Assembly (NCBI GenBank): GCA_963645945.1
Contig: CAVIUA010000027.1
Span: 1-35,037, forward strand
Source: CAG-877 sp963645945
Lineage (GTDB): Bacteria; Bacillota_I; Bacilli_A; RF39; UBA660
DNA length: 35,037 nucleotides
Direction: 5' to 3'
Part shown: positions 1 to 7,891 of the stretch, piece after piece
Layout: every line of letters starts with the position of its first letter
Numbering within the stretch: position 1 is the first letter of the stretch
Made by a program: the position numbers and the translations under genes
The notes under the pieces: generated by a model
What the model saw: the letters and a program-made list of their open reading frames with translations, nothing else
What the model was told of the DNA's origin: nothing
Databases searched by the model: none

Positions 1-709
1 TAAATAAGTATTTATTATTTCCACCAAAATCAAACAACCCTAAAAAACATAAATTAAAAAATTCAAACAAAGCATTATTTAGTATTAAATAAACAAATAA
101 TACCAAACAAGGAATTATCCAACCAATAAATCTTTTTAATATTTTTTTGGGAGTTTTAAAATAATATAAAATTGTTGGTAAAAACAATAATCCACCAATA
201 GTTTGTTTAGAAAGAAAGGCAAGTCCTAAAAACAAACCAATTAAATAATCTTTATCATTATATTCTCTTTCTAAATAAATAACAATTGAAAACATTGCTA
301 AACAGCATAAATTATATGTAGCACTAAATCCCTTAAACTTCAAAACTATCATTGCTAAAAGAACTATCCAAGCTTTATTACCATATGTTTTAAAAAGAAA
401 ATAAAACATAACCGTAACTAAGATTGTTTGAGCAATTACAAACATTAAAAAATCATCATATATCAAAAGAAATATTGAACAATAAAATACATACAAAGGA
501 GTTGAAATAATATTAAAATCACGATATGGAATTTCTCCAGATTTAATAGCGTGACTAAATCCATAATTATTAATAGGATCACCATTATTAATATAAAAGC
601 CTAAATACATATAAATTAAAAATGTAAAAATAGAAATAAAAATGATATTTTTATTACACCAGAAAAAAGAAAGTATTTTATTATTTTTAATATTATCCAT
701 AAATAGCAT
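1..709 (-). CDS. GT-C-like multi-pass membrane protein, 3' end cut by window edge
   Basis: The minus-strand frame stays open from the start to the window edge, so the C-terminus is missing. The translation is very hydrophobic, with several membrane segments, and is clearly a paralogue of the next gene upstream (693-2051). After the first membrane segment it reads NGDPINNYGFSHAIKSGE against NGDQIYNFGFSYAINKGE there, and both share a later F-L-x-K-Q-T motif and an L-C-F-L-G-x-F-D-F motif. An acidic residue in the first outer loop and a multi-pass fold fit GT-C glycosyltransferases that use lipid-linked sugars (family 39/PMT-like). This is fold-level inference and no substrate can be named. I chose the ATG at 709 because AAGGGTGA lies just before it; the in-frame ATG at 700 is the alternative. 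The start overlaps the end of the previous gene, so translation is probably coupled. Confidence 0.8.
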   Translation of the reverse strand, partial: MLFMDNIKNNKILSFFWCNKNIIFISIFTFLIYMYLGFYINNGDPINNYGFSHAIKSGEIPYRDFNIISTPLYVFYCSIFLLIYDDFLMFVIAQTILVTVMFYFLFKTYGNKAWIVLLAMIVLKFKGFSATYNLCCLAMFSIVIYLEREYNDKDYLIGLFLGLAFLSKQTIGGLLFLPTILYYFKTPKKILKRFIGWIIPCLVLFVYLILNNALFEFFNLCFLGLFDFGGNNKYLF

Positions 710-2051
710 ATTCACCCTTCGTAGTTATTAATTTATAATTATCTAAAACATACTTAATAACATCTTTATTAATTTGTTTTCTCTCCCTATAATTATCTTC
801 ATATTCACTAATATTAATAACAAAAATAGGATTCTGTTCAGTTTTGATTTTATCAATAAGTTTGCTAGTTCCATTATAACCATGATTACCATAATTAAGC
901 AAATCATAAAAGTTAATATAGCTATCAACAACAATCTTAAAAAAATAAGCATTATCTGATAATATAATAATATTCTTATCCTTATTATTACTAATGTATT
1001 CAATAATACTTTTAGTATTTTTTGCATCCTTCTTACTCATTATTTTATACTCAAAACCATTAAAATACGATATATTAGGAAATTTAAAATTATAAAAAAA
1101 GGAAAACCAAGTCAAACAAAGTATTGTTGCTAAAGTAAAACTGCAAAACTCCATTTTTTTTACTTCTTTAAATTTAATTTTTTCAATTAACAAAAAGAAA
1201 CAAGCATATGTAAATAAAGTAACATGATAATAATCAAATAATGGAATAGAAATCATAGAAAATGCCAAAACATAATAATTATTAATATTTTTTTTATCCT
1301 TGATTATAAATATAAAAATAAAAATAATTTCGATTAAAAATATAATAAAATTAACATCAAAGATAGTACCATTTTGTTTAGTAAAGTCAAATATTCCTAA
1401 AAAACATAAATCAATAAATTGACCAAAACTTTTAGTTACTAATAAATATATAACAAAAACAATATTTATAGACAAAAACGCTCCCACTCTTTTAAAAACC
1501 TTCTTATAATTCTTATCTTTAAATATATAATAAAGACTTGGCAATGCTAAAGCAAAACCAACGGTTTGTTTTGTAAGAAAACAAAGACCAATAATAAAAC
1601 CAATTAAATAATCATTAGCTTTTGTTTTTTCTAAATAAATCAAAAGTATAACTCCAAACAACAAAAAAAAGTTATATCCTTGAAACATCAATGTAGGAAA
1701 AGGTATTGGATAAGTAAAAAACAATAAAACAAATAACAACCAAGTCTTTTGGCCATATAATTTAAATAAAAAATAAAACATCAAGCATAACATAAAAGCT
1801 TGAAAAAGATTAAAAACAACTATATGGGTTCCAAAAAGTAAAATAGGAATTGCATAAAGAAAGGCACTAAATGGTGTAACAATCATATTAAAGTCTTTAT
1901 AAGGAACTTCTCCTTTATTAATCGCATAACTAAAGCCAAAATTATATATCTGATCACCATTAAAACAACCATAAAAAAACTGTAAACACAAAAAGAAAAG
2001 TAAAAACATTATTCCATATTTTAACATTTCTTTACAATTTTTTGTTTTCAT
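693..2051 (-). CDS. GT-C-like multi-pass membrane protein (possible glycosyltransferase)
   Basis: A 452-residue integral membrane protein with about ten hydrophobic segments and a short basic N-terminus. The first outer loop holds the acidic motif NGDQIYNFGFSYAINKGE-VPYKDFN, and the C-terminal third (about residues 335-452) is a more polar, probably extracytoplasmic, domain. This layout is that of GT-C enzymes such as family 39 mannosyl- or arabinosyltransferases, which move sugars from polyprenyl-phosphate donors on the outer face. The assignment rests on topology and the loop acid, not on a specific signature. It follows divIB by 3 nt (AAGGAG site, ATG at 2051), so it is the fourth gene of the murG-murB-divIB operon and is followed by its own paralogue. 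The position suggests a role in the cell envelope. A lipid-linked sugar flippase or polymerase is the alternative. Confidence 0.8.
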   Translation of the reverse strand: MKTKNCKEMLKYGIMFLLFFLCLQFFYGCFNGDQIYNFGFSYAINKGEVPYKDFNMIVTPFSAFLYAIPILLFGTHIVVFNLFQAFMLCLMFYFLFKLYGQKTWLLFVLLFFTYPIPFPTLMFQGYNFFLLFGVILLIYLEKTKANDYLIGFIIGLCFLTKQTVGFALALPSLYYIFKDKNYKKVFKRVGAFLSINIVFVIYLLVTKSFGQFIDLCFLGIFDFTKQNGTIFDVNFIIFLIEIIFIFIFIIKDKKNINNYYVLAFSMISIPLFDYYHVTLFTYACFFLLIEKIKFKEVKKMEFCSFTLATILCLTWFSFFYNFKFPNISYFNGFEYKIMSKKDAKNTKSIIEYISNNKDKNIIILSDNAYFFKIVVDSYINFYDLLNYGNHGYNGTSKLIDKIKTEQNPIFVINISEYEDNYRERKQINKDVIKYVLDNYKLITTKGEYAIYG

Positions 2052-2054
2052 AAC

Positions 2055-2744
2055 TTACTCCTTAATTTGAAAATGATTACCAGAGTCCAAATATAATATA
2101 CCCTTTCTACCTTCCAACTGTTCCAAAACATCATTGTAATAATTAATCTGTTTAAACTTAGTCAAAGTAAGATAAACCATATTACCATCATCCATATATA
2201 AAAGAAATCTATCTTTGTCATAATCATTTGGTGTATATTCAATATCCGAAACTTTACCTAATATACCTTTATCAATTAATGACATCTTAGAAATAAAAGT
2301 ATCATATTTATCATCAGGTACATAATTTATTAACCTAGGAACCCTAAATAAATCAATAGCCTCATCAACAGGAACAGTACCTTTATTTTCAAAAACAACA
2401 GTACTTGAAGAGTTATTAATAAATAATGGATTATTAACTGTTAAATCTATTTCTAAAACATGATAAAATTTTCTCTTTACCTTAGCAGAAATAATATAAG
2501 GACTCTTTTTCAAATTCTTTTCTATCTTTGTACTACTAGTCAAATAAAAACTAGGATAATCTTTAATACCTGCTAAATCAATAACATAGTCATCATTTAA
2601 ATAAGAAGTATTCTTAATAACAATATTCCTAATATGAACTTTCAAAACTTGATACACACCAAAAGATAGTCCCGCTAATATTAAAAGCACTATTAAAAAA
2701 GGTATTAATTTAAGTTTTTTCTTTTTTACTATCTTTTTAGCCAT
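2055..2744 (-). CDS. divIB: Cell division protein FtsQ/DivIB
   Basis: A bitopic membrane protein of the divisome, which in Bacillota works with DivIC and FtsL in septal wall synthesis. Of 229 residues, the cytoplasmic N-terminus is a short Lys-rich stretch (residues 3-12), followed by one membrane segment (about 13-31). Next is a POTRA domain (about 35-105, starting VHIRNIVIKNTSYLN and containing the typical L-x-x-S-P-Y-I-x-x-A-x-V pattern), then the FtsQ/DivIB beta domain. Length and order are normal. I start at the ATG at 2744, which has GGGAG six bases upstream, rather than at the TTG one codon earlier. It lies 3 nt after murB, in the order murG-murB-divIB also found in Bacillus subtilis. 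Confidence 0.93.
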   Translation of the reverse strand: MAKKIVKKKKLKLIPFLIVLLILAGLSFGVYQVLKVHIRNIVIKNTSYLNDDYVIDLAGIKDYPSFYLTSSTKIEKNLKKSPYIISAKVKRKFYHVLEIDLTVNNPLFINNSSSTVVFENKGTVPVDEAIDLFRVPRLINYVPDDKYDTFISKMSLIDKGILGKVSDIEYTPNDYDKDRFLLYMDDGNMVYLTLTKFKQINYYNDVLEQLEGRKGILYLDSGNHFQIKE

Positions 2745-2747
2745 CAA

Positions 2748-3653
2748 TTACTCCCAATTTACAAATTCTTGTTCTATTTTTAAATCAATATTATACTCAT
2801 CTTTTACCCTATCATGAACATAATCTATTAAATTTTTAATATCAGCACTCGTAGCGTTATCATAATTAATAATAAAATTAGCATGTTTTTCACTAACCAT
2901 GGCACCACCTATACGATATCCTTTTAGTCCTAAATCTTCAATAAGTTTACCCGCAAAGTTACCTTCTGGATTACGAAAAACTGATCCAGCAGAAGGATAT
3001 TCTAAAGGTTGAGACTCGATTCTTCTAGCTCTTCTTTCTTTAATAACCTCATCAAGCAATTCCTTATCACCCTTCTTCAATTTAATAACAGTGTCTAAAC
3101 AAATATATTCAGGGTGCTTCTGTAAAAAAGAACTACGATAATGAAAATCCATTTCTTTATTTTCATAAGTAATAATCTTACAGTCTGGAGTCAACACTCT
3201 AACACTTTGAACTATATAACCCATATCACTTTTATAAGCCCCTGCATTCATAAAAATTGCGCCACCCACAGTACCAGGAATACCAGAAGCAAATTCTAAT
3301 CCAGCAAGACCCTTTTTCGCAACAAGAAGTGAAAGTTTAGGTAAAAAATATCCTGCTTCAACCCTAATTTTATTATAACTCAAAAATTCAATATCAGTTA
3401 ATTCTGTAAGTTTAATAATTATTCCATTAAAATTCTTATCAGAAAAAAGAAGATTAGAACCATTACCAATTACTTTATATTTTATTTTAGAACCAGTAAG
3501 AAACTTTATTAAACTAACAAGCTTTTTTACACTTTTAGGATAAACCAATGCTAAAGCAGTACCACCAACTTTATAAGTCGTATACTTACTTAAACTAACA
3601 TTTGCCTCTACTCGTCCTATATCTAATTTTTCTATTTCACTAATTACATTCAT
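2748..3653 (-). CDS. murB: UDP-N-acetylenolpyruvoylglucosamine reductase MurB
   Basis: A flavoenzyme that reduces UDP-GlcNAc-enolpyruvate to UDP-MurNAc with NADPH, the second committed step of peptidoglycan synthesis in the cytoplasm. The FAD-binding region carries YKVGGTA, VIGNGSNLL and GIPGTVGGAIFMNAGAY. The substrate part carries HYRSSFL and PSAGSVFRNP, whose Ser is the expected proton donor, then KHANFIIN and a Glu near the C-terminus (KIEQEFV). About 301 residues and without the extra C-terminal insertion of type I MurB, so it looks like type II. The start at 3653 is picked because AGGTGA sits five bases before that ATG; the ATG at 3656 is also possible. It is placed right after murG and 3 nt before divIB. 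Confidence 0.96.
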   Translation of the reverse strand: MNVISEIEKLDIGRVEANVSLSKYTTYKVGGTALALVYPKSVKKLVSLIKFLTGSKIKYKVIGNGSNLLFSDKNFNGIIIKLTELTDIEFLSYNKIRVEAGYFLPKLSLLVAKKGLAGLEFASGIPGTVGGAIFMNAGAYKSDMGYIVQSVRVLTPDCKIITYENKEMDFHYRSSFLQKHPEYICLDTVIKLKKGDKELLDEVIKERRARRIESQPLEYPSAGSVFRNPEGNFAGKLIEDLGLKGYRIGGAMVSEKHANFIINYDNATSADIKNLIDYVHDRVKDEYNIDLKIEQEFVNWE

Positions 3654-3662
3654 CATGCTCAC

Positions 3663-4736
3663 CTATAATAACTTTCTAATTTCTCCATAAATCCTAGTTG
3701 CTGAATCATCAATACCAAACTTTTTACTCTCACTATGCATTTTATCATATAATTCTTTATTATTTAATATTTCATCTATCATTTTAATTAAATTTTCTTT
3801 AGAAAAATCTTCTTCTAAAAGAATTTTACAAGCTGAACCTTCTTCTAATTCTTTAGCGTTCATATATTGATGATTATGCGCAACATATGGTGAAGGAACA
3901 AATATAGCAGGAAGTCCAATAGCGGTAACTTCCGCAATAGTAGATGCCCCTGCTCTAGATACAATTAAATCTGTATCTTTCATAACACCAATTAAATTAT
4001 CCATAAAAGGTACAACTTTTATATTAGAACTCAACTTAATATCTTTATACTTATCATAATAATTTTTTCCAGTAATAACTAATACTTGATAATTTTTATT
4101 ACTAAAACCAGGAATAATCTCCCTTAATCTATTAGTAATTGTAGTTGAACCTAAAGAACCCATCACAATAACAACTAACTTCTTATTCTTTTCAAATCCT
4201 AATTCTTCCTTATTAACCTTCTTAGTAGAAATAATTTCTTCACTTCTAGGATTACCAGTATAAACAACTTTATCTTTAGAAAAATAATTTACACTGCCAG
4301 GTAAAGACACAAAAACTTTATCTACAAATCTAGATAAGAATTTATTAGAAAGACCAGGAATAGAATTTTGTTCATGAATAGCAGTCTTATACTTTAATTT
4401 ATGAGCCGCATACAAAACAGGTGCAGTAATATATCCACCTACGCCAATGACAATATCAGGATTAAATTCTTTTATAACATTTTTAGCTCTACTAACAGCT
4501 TTTCTATACATACCCAAAACTTTAAAATTACTTAATAAATTACTTCTATTTATTCCAGACATTTCAATGCCAACGTATTTAATACCAAGTTTAGGAACAA
4601 TATCCTTTTCCATTCTATCTGTTGTTCCAATATATAAAATATCACTACCCGGCTCCATTTTTTTAATTTTATTTATAATAGAAATAGCCGGATATATATG
4701 ACCACCAGTACCTCCCGCAACCATAATAACTTTCAT
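3663..4736 (-). CDS. murG: MurG, lipid II synthase (UDP-GlcNAc transferase)
   Basis: A GT-B enzyme on the inner face of the membrane that adds GlcNAc from UDP-GlcNAc to lipid I, giving lipid II. The N-terminal glycine-rich loop AGGTGGHIYPA, the central GVGGYITAPV and HEQNSIPGLSNK motifs, and the C-terminal SRAGASTIAEVTAIG and P-x-P-x-x-x-x-x-H-Q-x-x-N-A region are all present. About 357 residues, the usual length. The start is the ATG at 4736, with GGTGA four bases before it, rather than the TTG twelve bases upstream. It is the first gene of a minus-strand unit with murB, divIB and two GT-C-like genes, driven by a good promoter at 4811-4839. Confidence 0.96.
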   Translation of the reverse strand: MKVIMVAGGTGGHIYPAISIINKIKKMEPGSDILYIGTTDRMEKDIVPKLGIKYVGIEMSGINRSNLLSNFKVLGMYRKAVSRAKNVIKEFNPDIVIGVGGYITAPVLYAAHKLKYKTAIHEQNSIPGLSNKFLSRFVDKVFVSLPGSVNYFSKDKVVYTGNPRSEEIISTKKVNKEELGFEKNKKLVVIVMGSLGSTTITNRLREIIPGFSNKNYQVLVITGKNYYDKYKDIKLSSNIKVVPFMDNLIGVMKDTDLIVSRAGASTIAEVTAIGLPAIFVPSPYVAHNHQYMNAKELEEGSACKILLEEDFSKENLIKMIDEILNNKELYDKMHSESKKFGIDDSATRIYGEIRKLL

Positions 4737-4810
4737 ACAATCACCCAATCATTTATTTTTAACAAAAACTCTCTTTAATTTTAACTTATCATTTAATTTT
4801 ATTCAAATAA

Positions 4811-4839
4811 ATTATACATCATACTATTAAATATGTAAA
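4811..4839 (-). promoter_or_regulatory. Sigma-A type promoter for murG operon
   Basis: On the minus strand TTTACA (4839-4834), a 17-base spacer and TATAAT (4816-4811), about 75 bases before the murG ATG. This is a near-consensus housekeeping promoter in the region shared with the divergent tmcAL gene. Confidence 0.7.
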
Positions 4840-4859
4840 TAAAAGAACTCTTCTCTAAA

Positions 4860-4888
4860 TTGTATTTTACTATTATTTATGTTAAAAT
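4860..4888 (+). promoter_or_regulatory. Sigma-A type promoter for tmcAL-gmk
   Basis: TTGTAT (4860-4865), a 17-base spacer and TAAAAT (4883-4888) with an extended TGT in front of the -10. The predicted RNA starts about 20 bases before the tmcAL ATG at 4914, which has a GAGGT site. Confidence 0.6.
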
Positions 4889-4913
4889 ATTAAACAAGAA
4901 ATGAGGTATAAAA

Positions 4914-6065
4914 ATGGAAAGTATCGGTATTATTGCGGAATATAATCCATTTCACAATGGTCACTTATATCATATAAATAAAATAAAAGAAAAATATAAA
5001 GATCACATAATAGTATTAGTAATGACAGGAAATTTTACAGAACGTGGTGATGTTTCTATAATTGATAAATGGAAACGTACTGAAATAGCTCTAAAAGCAG
5101 GCTGTGACTTAGTAATTGAACTACCCTTTCCTTTCGCAACTCAAAGTGCTGACTATTTTAGCTATGGCGCTATAACTTTACTAGAAAAATTAAAAGTTAA
5201 AAAACTTGTCTTTGGTAGTGAATCAGATAATATTGATACACTAAATTTAATTGCTAAAACTCAAATAGATAATCCTGATTTTGACAAATTAGTAAAAATA
5301 TATTCTAAGTTCGGAGAAAATTATCCAACTGCTATCTCAAAAGCCATTGAAGATCTAACAAATGAAAGTATAAAAACACCAAACGACCTACTAGGAGTTA
5401 GCTACATAAAAACAATTTTAAAAAATAACTATAACATAGTTCCAGAAACAATAAAAAGGACTACTAACTACCATGATGAAGATATAAATGGTACTATCTC
5501 AGCCGCAACAGCTATTAGAAAAGCTTTAAAAGAAAATGAAAATATCTCAAATCAAGTACCAAAATATTCTATTGAATACTTAAATAATCTTCATTATATA
5601 GATGATTATTTCCCATATCTAAAATATAAAATAATTACTGAAAATGACCTATCTATTTATAACATGGTAGATGAAGGAATAGACAAATTATTAAAGAAAA
5701 ACATTATAAAAACAACATCATATGAAGAATTAATTAATAGTATAAAAAGTAAAAGATACACTTACAACAAATTGTCAAGAATGTTACTACATATATTATG
5801 TAACTTTACGAAAGAAAAAAAGAATCAGTTCGAAAAAATATCTTACATTAGAATTCTAGGTTTAAATAAAAAAGGAAGCTCTTATCTAAATAGTATCAAA
5901 AAAGAAATAGATATTCCTTTAATAAGTAAAATAAGTAAAGAAAAAGATTCAATGTTAGAGTTTGAAATTGAAACAACTAAAATATATTCTTTAACAGAAG
6001 ATAATCAAGAAAAATTAGTAAACCAAGAATATCAAAGAATAATAAAAGGAGAAGGAAATGATTAA
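4914..6065 (+). CDS. tmcAL: tRNA(Met) cytidine acetate ligase TmcAL
   Basis: A member of the nucleotidyltransferase-fold family formerly called YlbM. In B. subtilis it uses acetate and ATP to make N4-acetylcytidine at the wobble base of elongator tRNA-Met. The N-terminus carries GIIAEYNPFHNGHLYHI, whose HNGH is the family's adenylate-binding motif, followed by TGNFTERGD and the conserved ELPFPFATQSADYFSYGAI segment. Then come LVFGSES and, after about 180 residues, INGTISAATAIRKAL. At 383 residues it is of normal length. Its last 8 bases overlap the start of gmk, so the two are translationally coupled. No acetyltransferase domain is seen, which separates it from the enterobacterial TmcA route. 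Confidence 0.93.
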   Translation: MESIGIIAEYNPFHNGHLYHINKIKEKYKDHIIVLVMTGNFTERGDVSIIDKWKRTEIALKAGCDLVIELPFPFATQSADYFSYGAITLLEKLKVKKLVFGSESDNIDTLNLIAKTQIDNPDFDKLVKIYSKFGENYPTAISKAIEDLTNESIKTPNDLLGVSYIKTILKNNYNIVPETIKRTTNYHDEDINGTISAATAIRKALKENENISNQVPKYSIEYLNNLHYIDDYFPYLKYKIITENDLSIYNMVDEGIDKLLKKNIIKTTSYEELINSIKSKRYTYNKLSRMLLHILCNFTKEKKNQFEKISYIRILGLNKKGSSYLNSIKKEIDIPLISKISKEKDSMLEFEIETTKIYSLTEDNQEKLVNQEYQRIIKGEGND

Positions 6066-6735
6066 GAGTAAAAAAACAGGACAAGTAATAGTTATATCAT
6101 CACCATCTGGTGGCGGAAAAGGAACGGTAATTGCTGAATTGTTAAAAAGAGAAAAAAATCTTTGGCTTTCAGTTTCAACTACCTCAAGACCAAAAAGAGC
6201 TAATGACATTCCCGGTGTAACATACAATTTTGTAACTAAAGAAGATTTTGAAGAAAAAATAAAAGAAGACTATTTTTTGGAATATACTGAATACGTTGGT
6301 AACTATTATGGAACTCCAAAAAAAGCTATAAAAGAAAAACTTGATCAAGGAATAGATGTAATTCTAGAAATTGAAATTGAAGGTGCAAGTAACATCAAAA
6401 AATTATTACCAGAATCTATATTTATATTTATTATGCCTCCATCAATAAAAACATTAGTAAAAAGATTAAAAAAACGTAATACTGACAGTAATGATAAATT
6501 GATAGAACGTTTCCATAAAACATATAAAGAAATAAATGAAGTAACTAAATATAACTATGTAGTCATAAATGATGATCTAGAAGAAACAGTAGATAAAGTT
6601 GCTTCTATAATTAAAGCCGAAAAATGCAGTGTAAATCGTATTGAAGAAGTATATCTAGATACAAAAGAAGAAGAAATTCACGAATTATTAATGGAAGAAG
6701 ATTTTGAAAATGAATCTCTTACAAATAAAATTTAA
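6058..6735 (+). CDS. gmk: Guanylate kinase
   Basis: Transfers phosphate from ATP to GMP or dGMP, giving GDP or dGDP in the cytoplasm. The P-loop is SSPSGGGKGTV (about residues 14-24). It is followed by the GMP-binding stretch VSTTSRPKRANDIPGVTYNFV, F-L-E-Y-T-E-Y-V-G-N-Y-Y-G-T and ILEIEIEGASNIKK. The lid arginines are in KRLKKRNTDS. At 225 residues it is slightly longer than the usual 200-210, because of an acidic C-terminal extension (about 195-225) rich in Glu. An AAAGGAGAAGG site lies inside the end of tmcAL. In many Bacillota gmk is followed by rpoZ; here it is followed by a small membrane protein instead. Confidence 0.95.
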   Translation: MIKSKKTGQVIVISSPSGGGKGTVIAELLKREKNLWLSVSTTSRPKRANDIPGVTYNFVTKEDFEEKIKEDYFLEYTEYVGNYYGTPKKAIKEKLDQGIDVILEIEIEGASNIKKLLPESIFIFIMPPSIKTLVKRLKKRNTDSNDKLIERFHKTYKEINEVTKYNYVVINDDLEETVDKVASIIKAEKCSVNRIEEVYLDTKEEEIHELLMEEDFENESLTNKI

Positions 6736-6744
6736 GGAGTAAAT

Positions 6745-7083
6745 ATGAAAGATAATTTAAAAGAATATTTAAATGATATAAACAACATAATTTCTAATGA
6801 AAAAAGTACAAACTTAAGTCAAACTATTAATAATCATCTAACTCAAATAAAATTCTTTCAACATGAAAGATTAGTACACTTAATAGTAACAGTATTTGTA
6901 GGAAGTATGACTATTCTATTTCTACTATTTGGACTACTAATTAATAATATTTATTTATATTTATTATTTGCAGCTACTTTTATACTTTTTATACCATACA
7001 TATTTTATTATTACTTCTTAGAAAATGGTGTTCAAAAACTATATAAACAATACTGGCTATTGTTAGATAAAGAAAAAAAATAA
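6745..7083 (+). CDS. Small two-helix membrane protein of unknown function
   Basis: A 112-residue protein I do not recognise. It has a polar, Asn/Lys-rich N-terminal half (about residues 1-45) that looks helical, then two hydrophobic segments (about 47-68 and 71-93) separated by a very short turn, and a short Lys-rich C-terminal tail. Both ends should therefore face the cytoplasm. A TTAAGGAG site precedes the ATG at 6745, 9 nt after the gmk stop, so it is the last gene of the tmcAL-gmk unit, which ends at the hairpin at 7090-7118. It is not RpoZ, the usual neighbour of gmk. Confidence 0.75.
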   Translation: MKDNLKEYLNDINNIISNEKSTNLSQTINNHLTQIKFFQHERLVHLIVTVFVGSMTILFLLFGLLINNIYLYLLFAATFILFIPYIFYYYFLENGVQKLYKQYWLLLDKEKK

Positions 7084-7089
7084 CACAAA

Positions 7090-7118
7090 AAAAAGGTTCA
7101 CTATGAACCTATTTTTTT
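7090..7118. terminator. Bidirectional terminator between gmk unit and sortase gene
   Basis: Stem AGGTTCA (7094-7100), loop CTA, TGAACCT (7104-7110), with a T-run to the right (7112-7118) and an A-run to the left that gives U-runs in both directions. It sits between two convergent genes. Confidence 0.85.
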
Positions 7119-7821
7119 ATATTTTTTTAGCTGCTACTATTAAATATGAGCCTACAGGATTATAGTAACACGTTTGTAAAATTAAAATGTCTTCATCATT
7201 TACTTCTACAGTTGTATCATATATAGATTGATTCTTTAACCAAGATAAATGATCAACATACTTATCACCAGCTAATTTTAAATTAACATGTCTATAATCT
7301 GTAATTGCTATATAAACAGAAAATATTTTATAATGATATTCATCATCAACAGTCTTTAAATAAATATCACTATGACTATCATAATAATCTTTATTTATAT
7401 ATTTTTCTAACAATTGAAATTCTGTCACAACATTTTGTGAATTATGACCATAGATAATAATTTTTTTATCCGTAATATTATTTCTATAATCCAAGAATAT
7501 ACTACCTAATGTATTATAACTCTTATCAAGTAAATGATTTAAATAATATTCATTATCAGTACTATGAGCAACAGGTACTTTTAAAGTTGTATTAGAAATA
7601 GATAATTCACCTAATATATCATCATTATTAAATTGCTTTTGATATTCTAAAATAACATTAGTCTCTTCAACATTATTAGCTATTTTTTCATACTTTACCG
7701 TAATTTTTTTCTTATTATATTCTTCTTTTTTTTCCTTAAAAGAATTAGTATTAAAGAATATTAATCCAGTTAATACAAAAATAAATAAGCATATTCCAAT
7801 TCCAAATATTTTCTTTTTCAT
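7117..7821 (-). CDS. Class B-type sortase with atypical active-site arginine position
   Basis: Sortases are membrane-anchored Cys transpeptidases that cut a sorting signal between Thr and Gly and join the protein to the wall. The protein has 234 residues, a single N-terminal membrane anchor (about 4-23) and a sortase domain (about 65-234). The catalytic His is in IIIYGHNS (H126) and the Cys in ILQTC (C218). The helical insert between them (about 170-205) and overall similarity point to class B. The Arg normally found about eight residues after the Cys, just before the last strand, is replaced by Tyr226 (GSYLIVAAKK). Whether the enzyme is active is therefore open. A GAGGG site precedes the ATG at 7821. 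It lies next to a gene whose product ends in PPNTG, its most likely substrate; no separate promoter is evident, so transcription probably reads through from there. Confidence 0.88.
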   Translation of the reverse strand: MKKKIFGIGICLFIFVLTGLIFFNTNSFKEKKEEYNKKKITVKYEKIANNVEETNVILEYQKQFNNDDILGELSISNTTLKVPVAHSTDNEYYLNHLLDKSYNTLGSIFLDYRNNITDKKIIIYGHNSQNVVTEFQLLEKYINKDYYDSHSDIYLKTVDDEYHYKIFSVYIAITDYRHVNLKLAGDKYVDHLSWLKNQSIYDTTVEVNDEDILILQTCYYNPVGSYLIVAAKKI

Positions 7822-7844
7822 TTAAAACCCTCTATTCTTTAAAG

Positions 7845-7875
7845 ACAAAGAGAATTCCATAAGGAATTCTTTTGT
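7845..7875 (-). terminator. Hairpin between surface protein and sortase genes (terminator/attenuator)
   Basis: Perfect inverted repeat AGAATTCC-ATAA-GGAATTCT (7851-7870), extended by ACAAA/TTTGT with one bulged base. On the minus strand it is followed by a modest T-rich run. It probably limits read-through from the surface protein gene into the sortase gene. Confidence 0.55.
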
Positions 7876-7891
7876 TTACTAAAAATCTATC

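Noticed and set aside
4447..4701. Plus-strand open frame inside murG
   Set aside because: Shadow of murG with no ribosome site. The same holds for the other short opposite-strand frames inside gmk, lexA, tcdA, rel and topA neighbours.
6745..7083. RpoZ (omega), the usual gene after gmk
   Set aside because: The product has two membrane segments and no omega motif.
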